From Cladorhizidae sp. MBARI D1340-BT2 (Eukaryota > Porifera > Demospongiae > Poecilosclerida > Cladorhizidae), in assembly GCA_028752905.1 (NCBI GenBank), contig JAQNBH010000015.1, forward strand, positions 34,268,163 to 34,332,162: a DNA stretch of 64,000 bases, read 5' to 3'. Numbering within the stretch: the stretch's first letter is position 1; each line of letters opens with the position of its first letter. Positions 11,101 to 24,787 of this stretch are shown one piece after another. A program made the position numbers and the translations under genes. The notes below the pieces were generated by a model. It was not told the origin of the DNA. It saw only the letters and a list, made by a program, of their open reading frames with translations, and made no database searches.

Positions 11101-14100
11101 CTCGCACCTGGAGCCTCTGGGCTTGTCACTTTCTGATGGTAAGCGTCCGGATGGGGCTTCCGTCATTCCCTGGAAGAATGGGCGTATTTTGGTATGGGAT
11201 GCTACAATTGTAGACACCTTCGCTCCCTCCTACGCCTCCTTGTCTTCTGATGGCCCTGGCTCGGTGGCAAATACTGTAAGAGGATTAAATACTCCTCTTT
11301 GGCTGTCTCCCATTTTTTGGTGCCAATCGGGATCGAGACGGCTGGTTCATTTGGCAAGTCTGCTGGTCATTTCTTTTCGGATTTGGGTAACCGTCTCAAA
11401 CGGGAAACGGATGATCCCCGCTCCTCCTTTTTCCTTTCCCAGCGGATTGCAGTAGCCGTGCAGCGAGGTAACACTGCAGCTGTGCTGGGCACCAGCTTTA
11501 GTTGTAATGATGATTATTTTTTATAAGTAGTCTATTAAGATATATTGTTTTAATGTTTGTTGTATAAATTATATATTTGATATATAATGTGTTTATTTGA
11601 TATATATGTTTTCATATATATATATTTGTTAAAAATAAAGTCAAAGAGTTCAAGCAAAAAATATCTATCTCTAGTATAGGGTAAAATGTTATTTTGTTCT
11701 GGAAAGTAACATTTAGCTAGTGCTATTCCTCAGGTTCACTGAAAGACGCCAAGTCGTTCACACCTTCATCCAAATCAGCGAACGGATCTTCGTCGCTATC
11801 TCTCTTCTCTCTGTCTTCGCTCAGCGTCGGAATGCAATCTCTAATTAGACTATCCTCAGAGCCAAGACCTCTGCATCCAACTGATGGCTACAAATTGGTT
11901 CCCCACTGCTGAGTTTCCTCTTCTTCTTTCCCTTCCCAATGTTGATATCAAGCAACTTGTCATGTTCTGATTCCATTCTCTAACTCTCTTTCGGTCTACT
12001 CCATATTTTTTCGCTGTGTGGGTCACGTTTTGCATGCCTGTTGTCCTGTACCATTCCACAACTTCAGTCTTGAAAGAAACAGTAAAAGCTTCTTATTTTT
12101 TTGTCCTGCGTGACTTTGTGCCATTTTCAATTACAGGTAACAGTTCTGCCAAGGTGGCACTATCAAAAATGATTTTTTTACGACAGCGGAACGCGCGCAT
12201 ATGCAGTGCGGTTGAATAAATCTATTTTGGCGCATGCGCTTATATTACGATCAATTTCTATATAGTGTGCGCTTGCTACATGAACCCTACAAAACCCTAG
12301 ATCGCTAAAAACAGCCTAGTGGGCGCTTGCTACGTGGAGGGTGCTTGCTGCGTACTTTACGGTATATATATATATCATGTGATATATGATATATATATAT
12401 GATATATATACACATGATATACATTTATAGGAATATATATACACACATATATATGGAATATATATATATATATATATTTTTTTTTTATAGAACCTAGAGC
12501 ACTGGTGGTTCTATCCTCTATTTGTTTTAAGCATCGGTTGTGATTGTGCAAGTCTTTTCCACTCAAGAATCGGTGACTTCCACTGCAAGTGACTCTTCCA
12601 TTGCAAATGACTCCATTGCAGTGACTCTTCCATTGCAGTGACTCTTCCATTGCAAATGACTCCATTGTAGTGACTCTTCCATTGCAACTAACTCTCCATT
12701 GCAGTGACTCAGTGATTCTTCCATTGAAGTGACTCTTCCATTGCAAGTGACTCTTCCATTGCAAATAACTCTCCATTGCAGTGACTCTTCCATTGCAGTG
12801 ACTCTTCCATTGCAAATGACTCCATTGCAGGTGACAGGTTAATTAGCTAAACGTGACATCCACTTGTGAATCTCGTGGCTCTGCTTTGCAACAGTTGCCA
12901 TGCCTACTAGCTAGCTCGGGGCATACACTTGGCAATCCATGCTATAAGAAATTCATTACATCAATGGGCATTGCTAGTTAAGTGGCTTCCTTGGTGTTAA
13001 GTGGCCATTTTGTTACTAACGATGCTCTAAGTGCCCTACCTAACCATCAGCATCCACACACATTGTGTTATGTATGTGACGATAATGTCACTCAATCTAC
13101 AGGCCTTTCCACTGCACTTAAACCGATACGCATTGGCTGGGTCAGAGGAAGACGCTGATGCACATCGATGTGCATTCGTCGCGTCCAGACTAGTACTAAA
13201 TTAAACCATATGAAGCCAAAATAATCTCTCAATGAACTCTCAGTTGACATAATAACATTAAAATCACTTCTCAATAATCAACTTCAAATTGTATTCACTC
13301 GACGTTTCGACGACATGCTCTAGCCTTCATCAGGAATAATCAGCCTACCAAAGTCAGTCAAAATCATATACTGTAGTGGCAGTTAAGATGGAGTCGTTTT
13401 GCGTCCTTTTCTTGCTGATCGCATCTACAGATGCGCAAGAAACATTTTCTGCAGAGAAGTAAGAGGAGAAGTTGAGGGAAAGGCAGAAGCAACGAAGGTT
13501 GCGACTGCATGAACTTCAGAAGTCCTGGTGCAGGACGTACAGACATAGCAACAGTTCTCTAGCTATGTAGTTGGTCTAGCTAGCTACTCTATCTAGCTAG
13601 TTTGGCCGCAGGACACAGATAGTATACAGCTAGCTCCAAAGCTTCCAACTGCAGCCATCGCTAAGAAAGGAGTGAATAAAATTATTTTAACGTACACTTG
13701 CGACTTGCGTAGTTACTTGAATGCTTTAATTTGTTGCTCTGATTCGCATCAAACTACCTATCGAAGTGGACCCGCATTAATTCAATTTGAATTCAGTGCG
13801 GACACGACCAAGCACATTGATGCACATTATTTCAATTCAAATTCAGTGTGGACGTGACCAATGCACATTGATGCACATTATTTCAATTCAAATTCAGTGT
13901 GGACGTGACCAATGCACATTGATGCACATTGGCTCATGCAGTGCGGACAGGCCTTTCTACAGTTATGTACAAACCATCCTTACCAAAGTTCTCTCCTCCC
14001 CAGATATCCATATCTGTATCGTACTTGCCAAACTCTATGAACCTTTCTCTGTTGATGGAAAACAGCCCCCCGGCTATCATGGGGGTCCTAGAGAAAATGC

Positions 14101-17100
14101 ACAAAAACATACTCACACGACAGCAGTAGTTATTGTAGGAGTCTTAGAGGAAGACGTGCATGTAATCACTGCCCATGCTCACGGTATCGGGACTACTGGT
14201 GAGACCCTCTGGCTTTTTCTTTTGGCACTCAGACCGTCCCACTTGAAATGTAAGCTCCAATCAAATCCTACAAGAAAACAACAATTTAATATAACAATAA
14301 TTAGTTTGGAACACATCATCATCGGAGACAAGCAATAAAATATTAATTGTTTTTTTATTAAATGTCATCAGTCAAGGTTTCATACAGGAAATGGGGGGAC
14401 CTGGGATTCCCCCCCCCCCCCCCCCCCCAAAGGGGATTTTCAAAACTTATGGTGCATTGATGTAGTTGCTGTTAGTTAATTCACAATAGCAGAGTAGAAT
14501 TAATATGAACTTGACTATTTTATTAAAGTTATCTATAAGACAATACACTGGCTATCTTGCAATATGTCAAAAGTTGTATTAAAATCCACTGAAACCCTTC
14601 AACTGTGATTTGAATGAGTCTAGCAAGGTGGGAGCACTCAACTGTGATTTGAATTAGCCTAGCAAGGTGAGGGGCACTCAACTATGATTTGAATGAGTCT
14701 AGCAAGATGGGGGCACTCAACTGTGATTTGAATGAGTCTAGCAAGATGGGGGCACTCAACTGTGATTTGAATTAGCCTAGCAAGGTGAGGGGCACTCAAC
14801 TATGATTTGAATGAGTCTAGCAAGATGGGGGCACTCAACTGTGATTTGAATGAGTCTAGCATGGTGAGGATCATTCAACTGTGATTTGAATGAGTCTAGC
14901 AAGGTGGGGGGCACTCAACTGTGACTTGAATGAGTCTAGCAAGGTGGTGGTCACACGACTGTGATTTGAATGAGTCTAGCAAGGTGTGGGTCACTCAACT
15001 GTGATTTGAATGAGTCTAGCAAGGTGGGGGCACTCAACTATGATTTGAATGAGTCTAGCAAGGTGGGGGCACTCAACTGTGATTTGAATGAGCCTAGCAA
15101 GGTGGGGGCACTCAACTATGATTTGAATGAGTCTAGCAAGGTGGGGGCACTCAACTGTGATTTGAATGAGTCTAGCAAGGTGGGGGTCACTCAACTGTGA
15201 TTTGAATGAGTCTAGCAAGGTGGGGGGCACTCAACTATGATTTGAATGAGTCTAGCAAAGTGGGGGGGCCCTCAACTGTGATTTGAATGAGCCTAGCAAG
15301 GTGGGGGGGCACTCAACTGTGATTTGAATGAGTCTAGCAAGGTGGGGGGCATTCAACTGTGATTTGAATGAGTCTAGCAAGGTGGGGGGCACTCAACTGT
15401 GATTTGAATGAGTCTAGTGAGGTGGGGGTCATTCAACTGTGATTTGAATGAATCTAGCAAGGTGGGGGGCACTCAACTGTGATTTGAATGAGTCTAGCAA
15501 GGTGAGGATCATTCAACTGTGATTTGAATGAGTCTAGCAAGGTGAGGATCATTCAACTGTGATTTGAATGAGTCTAGCAAGGTGGGGGCACTCAACTATG
15601 ATTTGAATGAGTCTAGCAAGGTGAGGATCATTCAACTGTGATTTGAATGAGTCTAGCAAGGTGGGGGCACTCAACTGTGATTTGAATGAGTCTAGCAAGG
15701 TGAGGGGCACTCAACTGTGATTTGAATGAGTCTAGCAAGGTGGGGGCACTCAACTGTGATTTGAATGAGTCTAGCAAGGTGGGGGCACTCAACTGTGATT
15801 TGAATGAGTCTAGCAAGGTGGGGGCACACAACTGTTTGAATGAGTCTAGCAAGGTGGGGGGCACTCAACTGTGATTTGAATGAGACTAGCAAGGTGGGGG
15901 GACACTCAACTGTGATTTGAATGAGACTAGCAAGCTGGGATCATTCAACTGTTTGAATGAGTCTAGCAAGGTGAGGGTCACTCAACTGTGATTTGAATGA
16001 GTCTAGCAAGGTGGGGGCACTCAACTGTGATTTGAATGAGTCCAGCAAGGTGGGGGTACTCAACTGTGATTTGAATGAGTCTAGCAAGGTGGGGGCACTC
16101 AACTGTGATTTGAATGAGTCTAGCAAGGTGAGGGCACTCAACTGTGATTTGAATGAGTCTAGCAAGGTGGGGGCACTCAACTGTGATTTGAATGAGTCCA
16201 GCAAGGTGGGGGCACTCAACTGTGATTTGAATGAATCTAGCAAGGTGGGGGCACTCAACTGTGATTTGAATGAGTCTAGCAAGGTGGGGGCACTCAACTG
16301 TGATTTGAATGAGTCCAGCAAGGTGGGGGCACTCAACTGTGATTTGAATGAATCTAGCAAGGTGGGGGGCACTCAACTGTGATTTGAATGAGTCTAGCAA
16401 GGTGGGGTCATTCAACTGTGATTTGAATGAGCCTAGCAAGGTGGGGGCACTCAACTGTGATTTGAATGAGACTAGCAAGGTGGGGGGCACTTAACTGTGA
16501 TTTGAATGAGTCTAGCAAGGTGAGGGGCACTCAACTGTGATTTGAATGAGTCTAGCAAGGTGGGGGGCATTCAACTGTGAGATTTGAATGAGCCTAGCAA
16601 GGTGGGGGGGCACTCAACTGTGATTTGAATGAGCCTAGCAAGGTGAGGATCATTCAACTGTGATTTGAATGAGACTAGCAAGGTGGGGGACACTCAACTG
16701 TGATTTGAATGAGACTAGCAAGGTGGGGGCACTCAACTGTGATTTGAATGAGTCTAGCAAGGTGGGGGCACTCAACTGTGATTTGAATGAGTCTAGCAAG
16801 GTGGGGGGTACTCAACTGTGATTTGAATGAGCCTAGCAAGGTGGGGGGCACTCAACTGTGATTTGAATGAGCCTAGCAAGGTGGGGGCACTCAACTGTGA
16901 TTTGAATGAGCCTAGCAAGGTGGGGGCACTCAACTGTGATTTGAATGAGTCTAGCAAGGTGGGGGGGCACTCAACTGTGATTTGAATGAGTCTAGTAAGG
17001 TGGGGGCACTCAACTGTGATTTGAATGAGTCTAGCAAGGTGGGAGAGGCACTCAACTGTGATTTTAATGAGTCCAGCAAGGTGGGGGCACTCAACTGTGA

Positions 17101-20100
17101 TTTGAATGAGTCTAGTAAGGTGGAGGGCACTCAACTATGATTTGAATGAGTCTAGCAAGGTGGGGGCACTCAACTGTGATTTGAATGAGTCTAGCAAGGT
17201 GGGGGGCACTCAACTGTGATTTGAATGAGCCTAGCAAGGTGGGGGCACTCAACTGTGATTTGAATGAGTCTAGCAAGGTGGGGGCACTCAACTGTGATTT
17301 GAATGAGCCTAGCAAGGTGGGGGGCACTCAACTGTGATTTGAATGAGCCTAGCAAGGTGGGGGCACTCAACTGTGATTTGAATGAGACTAGCAAGGTGGG
17401 GGGCACTTAACTGTGATTTGAATGAGACTAGCAAGGTGAGGGCACTCAACTGTGATTTGAATGAGTCTAGCAAGGTGGGGGCGCTCAACTGTGATTTGAA
17501 TGAGCCTAGCAAGGTGGGGTCATTCAACTGTGATTTGAATGAGCCTAGCAAGGTGGGGGGCACTCAACTGTGATTTGAATGAGCCTAGCAAGGTGAGGAT
17601 CATTCAACTGTGATTTGAATGAGTCTAGCAAGGTGTGGGGCACTCAACTGTGATTTGAATGAGTCTAGCAAGGTGGGGGCACTCAACTGTGATTTGAATG
17701 AGTATAGTAAGGTGTGGGGCACTCAACTGTGATTTGAATGAGTCTAGCAAGGTGGGGGTCATTCAACTGTGATTTGAATGAGTCTATAAGGTGGGGGCAC
17801 ACAACTGTGATTTGAATGAGTCTAGCAAGGTGGGGGCACTCAACTGTGATTTGAATGAATCTAGTGAGGTGGGGGGCACTCAACTGTGATTTGAATGAGC
17901 CTAGAAAGGTGGGGGGCACTCAACTGTGATTTGAATGAGTCTAGCAAGGTGGGGGCACTCAACTGTGATTTGAATGAGTCTAGCAAGGTGGGGGGGGACT
18001 CAACTGTGATTTGAATGAGTCTAGCAAGGTGGGGGTCACTCAACTGTGATTTGAATGAGCCTAGCAAGGTGGGGGGCACTCAACTGTGATTTGAATGAGT
18101 CTAGCAAGGTGGGGGGCACTCAACTGTGATTTGAATGAGTCTAGCAAGGTGGGGGGGCACTCAACTATGATTTGAATGAGTCTAGCAAGGTGGGGGGGCA
18201 CTCAACTATGATTTGAATGAGTCTAGCAAGGTGGGGGCACTCAACTGTGATTTGAATGAGCCTAGCAAGGTGGGGGGGCACTCAACTGTGATTTGAATGA
18301 GCCTAGCAAGGTGGGGGGGCACTCAACTATGATTTGAATGAGTCTAGCAAGGTGGGGGCACTCAACTGTGATTTGAATGAGCCTAGCAAGGTGGGGGGCA
18401 CTCAACTGTGATTTGAATGAGTCTAGCAAGGTGGGGGCACTCAACTGTGATTTGAATTAGCCTAGCAAGGTGAGGGGCACTCAACTATGATTTGAATGAG
18501 TCTAGCAAGATGGGGGCACTCAACTGTGATTTGAATTAGCCTAGCAAGGTGAGGGGCACTCAACTATGATTTGAATGAGTCTAGCAAGATGGGGGCACTC
18601 AACTGTGATTTGAATGAGTCTAGCATGGTGAGGATCATTCAACTGTGATTTGAATGAGTCTAGCAAGGTGGGGGGCACTCAACTGTGATTTGAATGAGTC
18701 TAGCAAGGTGGTGGTCACACGACTGTGATTTGAATGAGTCTAGCAAGGTGGGGGGCACTCAACTGTGATTTGAATGAGTCTAGCAAGGTGGGGGCACTCA
18801 ACTGTGATTTGAATGAGTCTAGCAAGGTGGGGGCACTCAACTGTGATTTGAATGAGTCTAGCAAGGTGGGGGCACTCAACTGTGATTTGAATGAGTCTAG
18901 CAAGGTGGGAGAGGCACTCAACTGTGATTTGAATGAGTCTAGCAAGGTGGGAGAGGCACTCAACTGTGATTTGAATGAGTCTAGTAAGGTGGGGGCACTC
19001 AACTGTGATTTGAATGAGTCTAGCAAGGTGGGGGCACTCAACTGTGATTTGAATGAGTCTAGCAAGGTGGGGGCACTCAACTGTGATTTGAATGAGTCTA
19101 GCAAGGTGAGGATCATTCAACTGTGATTTGAATGAGTCTAGCAAGGTGGGGGGCACTCAACTGTGATTTGAATGAGCCTAGCAAGGTGGGGGCACTCAAC
19201 TGTGATTTGAATGAGCCTAGCAAGGTGGGGGCACTCAACTGTGATTTGAATGAGCCTAGAAAGGTGGGGGTCATTCAACTGTGATTTGAATGAGTCTAGC
19301 AAGGTGGGAGCACTCAACTGTGATTTGAATGAGCCTAGCAAGGTGGGAGCACTCAACTGTGATTTGAATGAGTCTAGCAAGGTAGGGGGGCACTCAACTG
19401 TGATTTGAATGAGACTAGCAAGGTGGGGGGCACTCAACTGTGATTTGAATGAGCCTAGCAAGGTGGGGGCACTCAACTGTGATTTGAATGAGTCCAGCAA
19501 GGTAGGGGGGCACTCAACTGTGATTTGAATGAGTCTAGCAAGGTGGTGGGCACTCAACTGTGATTTGAATGAGTCCAGCAAGGTGGGGGCACACAACTGT
19601 GATTTGAATGAGTCTAGCAAGGTGGGGGCACTCAACTGTGATTTGAATGAGTCCAGCAAGGTGGGGGCACACAACTGTGATTTGAATGAGTCTAGCAAGG
19701 TGTGGGTCATTCAACTGTGATTTGAATGAGTCTAGCAAGGTGGGGGGCACTCAACTGTGATTTGAATGAGACTAGTAAGGTGGGGGCACTCAACTGTGAT
19801 TTGAATGAGTCTAGCAAGGTGTGGGGCACTCAACTGTGATTTAAATGAGACTAGAAAGGTGGGGGCTCTCAACTGTGATTTGAATGAGCCTAGCAAGGTG
19901 GGGGGCACTCAACTGTGATTTGAATGAGATTAGCAAGGTGTGGGGCACTCAACTGTGATTTGAATGAGTCTAGCAAGGTGGGGTCACTCAACTGTGATTT
20001 GAATGAGCCTAGCAAGGTGGGGGGTACTCAACTGTGATTTGAATGAGTCTAGCAATGTGGGGGGTACTCAACTGTGATTTGAATGAGTCTAGCAAGGTGG

Positions 20101-23100
20101 GGGGCACTCAACTGTGATTTGAATGAGTCTGGCAAGGTGGGGGCACTCAACTGTGATTTGAATGAGTCTAGCAAGGTGGGGGGCACTCAACTGTGATTTG
20201 AATGAGTCTAGTAAGGTGGGGGCACTCAACTGTGATTTGAATGAGACTAGCAAGGTGGGGGGCACTCAACTGTGATTTGAATTGAGTCGGGGCACTCAAC
20301 TGTGATTTGAATGAGTCTAGCAAGGTGGGGGGCACTCAACTGTGATTTGAATGAGTCTAGTAAGGTGGGGGCACTCAACTGTGATTTGAATGAGACTAGC
20401 AAGGTGGGGGGCACTCAACTGTGATTTGAATGAGTCTAGTAAGGTGGGGGCACTCAACTGTGATTTGAATGAGTCTAGTAAGGTGGGGGCACTCAACTGT
20501 GATTTGAATGAGTCTAGCAAGGTGGGGGGCACTCAACTGTGATTTGAATGAGCCTAGCAGCAAGGTGGGGGCACTCAACTGTGATTTGAATGAGCCTAGC
20601 AAGGTGGGGGGCACTCAACTGTGATTTGAATGAGTCTAGCAATGTGGGGGGTACTCAACTGTGATTTGAATGAGTCTAGCAAGGTGGGGGCACTCAACTG
20701 TGATTTGAATGAGTCTAGCAAGGTGGGGGGCACTCAACTGTGATTTGAATGAGTCTAGCAAGGTGGGGGGCACTCAACTGTGATTTGAATGAGTCTAGCA
20801 AGGTGGGGGGGGGCACTCAACTGTGATTTGAATGAGTCTAGCAAGGTGGGGCACTCAACTGTGATTTGAATGAGTCTAGCAAGGTGGGGGCACTCAACTG
20901 TGGATTTGAATGAGTCTAGCAAGGTGTGGGTCACTACACTGTGATTTGAATGAGTCTAGCAAGGTGGGGGTCATTCAACTGTGATTTGAATGAGTCTAGC
21001 AAGGTGGGGGGCACTCAACTGTGATTTGAATGAGCCTAGCAAGGTGGGGGCACTCAACTGTGATTTGAATGAGTCTAGCAAGGTGGGGGGCACTCAACTG
21101 TGATTTGAATGAGTCTAGCAAGGTGGGGGGGCACTCAACTGTGATTTGAATGAGTCTAGCAAGGTGGGGGGCACTCAACTGTGATTTGAATGAGACTAGC
21201 AAGGTGGGGGGGCACTCAACTGTGATTTGAATGAGTCTAGCAAGGTGGGGCACTCAACTGTGATTTGAATGAGTCTAGCAAGGTGGGGTTCCCTAGTCTA
21301 TTTCAAAGACAAGTCTTCACAGTCTTCATCTAACTAAAAGTCCAGCAACTTTTCCAGCTAGCAAGATGATAAAACTGGGCATGGAAAAATCCAAGCTCGA
21401 CGCTTTTCTCTCCCCCACCCCAAACTGCTTGAAACGCTTGATACATGAACAGTAGAAGATCATGCATTATACATGCATGTATATATGTATGAATGTATAT
21501 ATGTATGTATGTGTGTATGCATGAATGTATGTATGTATGTATGTATGTGTGTATGTGTGTACTAAGTAAAATAACAAATAATAAGCAAGCCTTTTTTCTT
21601 GTTAAGATGTTCCACAAGAAAGGCTTCATCCTCTTCGTCCAGGGAGCAAATGGATCTTCTCCACCGCTGTCACTTCCTTCCAACAGCTGGCGAGTAGCTT
21701 GTGTAATGGCTGGGATAGCTAAAGCTGCTACTTTATCGTCTTTGAGGCAGCGAATTTCTCCATCTTCAGACCCGTCCACCTTCACAGTGATGCCACAAGC
21801 ACGGAATGATTTCTTGATCAACTCGGCAGACCAGCTATCTTAGCTAATGATAAACGACTGCGCGTGTGCAAGAGCAGTGGTGTAATTAACTTGGCGTGCT
21901 ACACTTGGAGTGCGGCTTTCAGAGCGACTTCTATTCAGTGTGCGACTTATGTATATTCAAGTGAATACGGTATATATATTTATATATTATAATAAAATAA
22001 AAAACATCATTAAAAAGAAGCTTCTGCCGCTCATCTGAACCGTTTCGCACCGGAAGGCTAGCATTGTCTTTTCTTAGTTCCAGAACCTTCATTCTTCCCC
22101 TTCAAGTCCCATGCTCTGTACTCCAATTGAGCGTCAGTCCCAGTGAGAGCACAGCAGTGAAGTCGAGCATCTGTCTTCTACCTGAAGCATTTTTGTTCTA
22201 CTATCGAGCGTAGGTCTCCGCACCTCTAGCTTATAAATCTATTTATAGCAAGAAAGCGGTGCAGAGACCTATGCTCGACTGTGGAACGAAAGTGCTTCAG
22301 GTAGGAGACGGACACTCGACTGCACTGCTTCTTAATGGGACTGACGCTCGACTGAAGTATGGAAGAGGAGGCTTAGCCTAGACTGCAGTACTTCAGGTGG
22401 GAAGAGTGAAGGCTCTGGAACAAAGAGAAGACTTGAAAAACGCTCACTACTCACCGAGGCTTTAGCGGATCGTCACTTCTTTTGTTAATTGCGAAGTGCT
22501 TGCTCTGAACATCGCTAAGAGGACGTTTATTTCTGCTTGCTACCGTTTGTTTCCATGGCATCCATTGCATTGGTTAGCGTTTACGGTATGCGTATATTTG
22601 CGTTCAGGTATGCATTTTTTTAACGTTGCATGTTTTTTTATTTTTACTTGTACTGTTTATATGCCAGTAAGTGGTCCATAGGCCACGAGGCAGCTGTTTA
22701 TATGCCAGTAAGTGGTCCATAGACCATAGGGAAGCTGTTTATATGCCAGTAAGTGGTCTATAGACCATATGGCAGCTGTTTATATGCCAGTAAGTGGTCT
22801 ATAATATGGCAGCTGTTTATATGCCAGTAAGTGGTCCATAGACCACAAGGCAGCTGTTTATATTCCAGTAAGTGGTCTATAGACCATATGGCATCTGTTT
22901 ATATGCCAGTAAGTGTCCATACACCACAAGGCAGCTGTTTATATTCCAGTAAGTGGTCTATAGACCATATGGCATCTGTTTATATGCCAGTAAGTGGTCT
23001 ATAGACCATAGGGCAGCTGTTTGTATGCCAGTAAGTAGTCTATAGACCATAGGGCAGCTGTTTATATGCCAGTAAGTGGTCTATAGACCATAGGGCAGCT

Positions 23101-24744
23101 GTTTATATGCCAGTAAGTGGTCCATAGACCACAAGGCAGCTGTTTGTATGCCAGTAAGTGGTCCATTGGCCATTAGGCAGCTGCTTATGTCAGTAAGTGG
23201 TCATAGACCATATAAGTTAGTAAGTGGCCTAGTTAGTAGGCACCAACAAGGACCATATTATTATGAGCATTAAGTAGCCAAAAGACCATAAGCAGTTACT
23301 ATTAATCATAGGCAGCTGTCAGTATATTGCACAAGTCATGTATATAAGCTCACTATTCGTGCCCAAATTAGCTCGTAATTGGAATGTGGTCTGAGTCAAG
23401 GCTGGTTCACAATATGACGCTCGGCCATCATTAACATATCATCGTATCGTATCGCCATATTGTGAACCAGCAACGGTACGACGATGGGACACTACACGCT
23501 ACAATTGATAGGATCTGGTTCTAATTCAGCGTCGAGCGTCGGACCAATCAGAACACTAGAATTTAGCATGTGATGAATGAACTGCAGAGTCAGCTGTTAA
23601 GGTGAGTAAACATTATGGCATCTATAAACAGGAACAAGTTCATTGGAGCAATGAAGACTTCTCGCAGAGTGGGGCAGGTATCAGCTAAACGTAGAAAGTA
23701 AAGGACCACGCCTGAAACAAGTGGTAAGTCAAGTTGAAAGCATTACATATCTAGACGGTAGTGTTCTAGCTGATATAGCCAGCTATAGTGGCTCTGCATG
23801 CAACCAGATCTGATGCTAGCACTTGGTAAGATGTAGTGTGCTACTAGCTTGTAGCGCTATAGCTAGCTAGCTGCTGCTATATAATACGTTGTTATAGCAA
23901 TAACTTCTTGCCCACAACTGCCATAATGTGTACTCCAGCTAGATCTGTAGTCAATGCTGTCCATTGTAGAGGTCGAAGTTCAAGATTGCTTCAATATCAT
24001 ATAATGTTATATTGTGTACTACAATGTACAATATGACGATACGATGCAATATGATGGCCGAGTGTTATATTGTGAACCTGCCTTAACTCTCAGCACAAGA
24101 CAACTAAGCTTACATATTATATGTACCTCTCTGCTGGGGATAGTCTGCACACTTTTTTCATGGCAGCTGCCTAGGCCTGTGCTATGAAGCAAAATATGCT
24201 ATTAGAGCGTTTTCTAACACTCTCTATGCCACATAAATGTTGGGCAAGCTGATGAACTGTGAACACAATGTTGCCATCATGTCAACAAGATATTCAGTTC
24301 ATAAGAAAACTAAAGTAGCGTGGCATGAGGAATTTGTACTCAAATGACTTGTTCTCAAGCCAGTTATGGTGCTTGGTTATGAGATCGCCATCATCAGGTA
24401 CACCACTGCCTCTTCCCAGGTCTTAATCGGCTATATAGAGTACTTCAAGGCACTCACCCCCCACCAGGTCCGAGGAGGCAGATATGTAGTTGAAATTGTC
24501 CATGTTGATTACATCAATGACTGGACTCACTACCGCCGTGCGTTTCTAAGGCAACAATTCAACACAGGGAAACAGTATAGACACAGTAAACCAACACTGC
24601 ATGGCAACATACTAGAAACTTGTGACAGCTCATGTGGATTAATATTGGATGGATGGACATCACACACACACATGTATACATACTCACACACACACACACA
24701 CACACACACATGCATACACTCACTGTGGGTACCTGTCCTGAACA

Positions 24745-24787
<43 letters not shown>

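Larger units (their letters stand above)
8291..12362 (-). mobile_element. pogo-like DNA transposon, invaded by a LINE
   Basis: The ends are 20-bp perfect inverted repeats ccgtaaagtacgcagcaagc flanked by TA on both sides. Subterminal copies of the motif gtgggcgcttgct occur three times near the left end (8303, 8352, 8371) and three times, with variants, near the right end (12268, 12318, 12337), like transposase-binding repeats. A deleted pogo-type transposase lies on the minus strand near the right end. About 3.2 kb of the interior is an inserted LINE. The whole lies in GALNT intron 9. Confidence 0.85.

Noticed and set aside
13290..13350. Hammerhead-like ctgatga and cgaaac motifs on the minus strand
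   Set aside because: The core words are present, but I could not pair stems II and III; similar phrases are common in transposon ends.
15941..16490. Overlapping open frames of 130-170 codons on both strands
   Set aside because: Products of the 39-bp array; no unique coding sequence or splice context.
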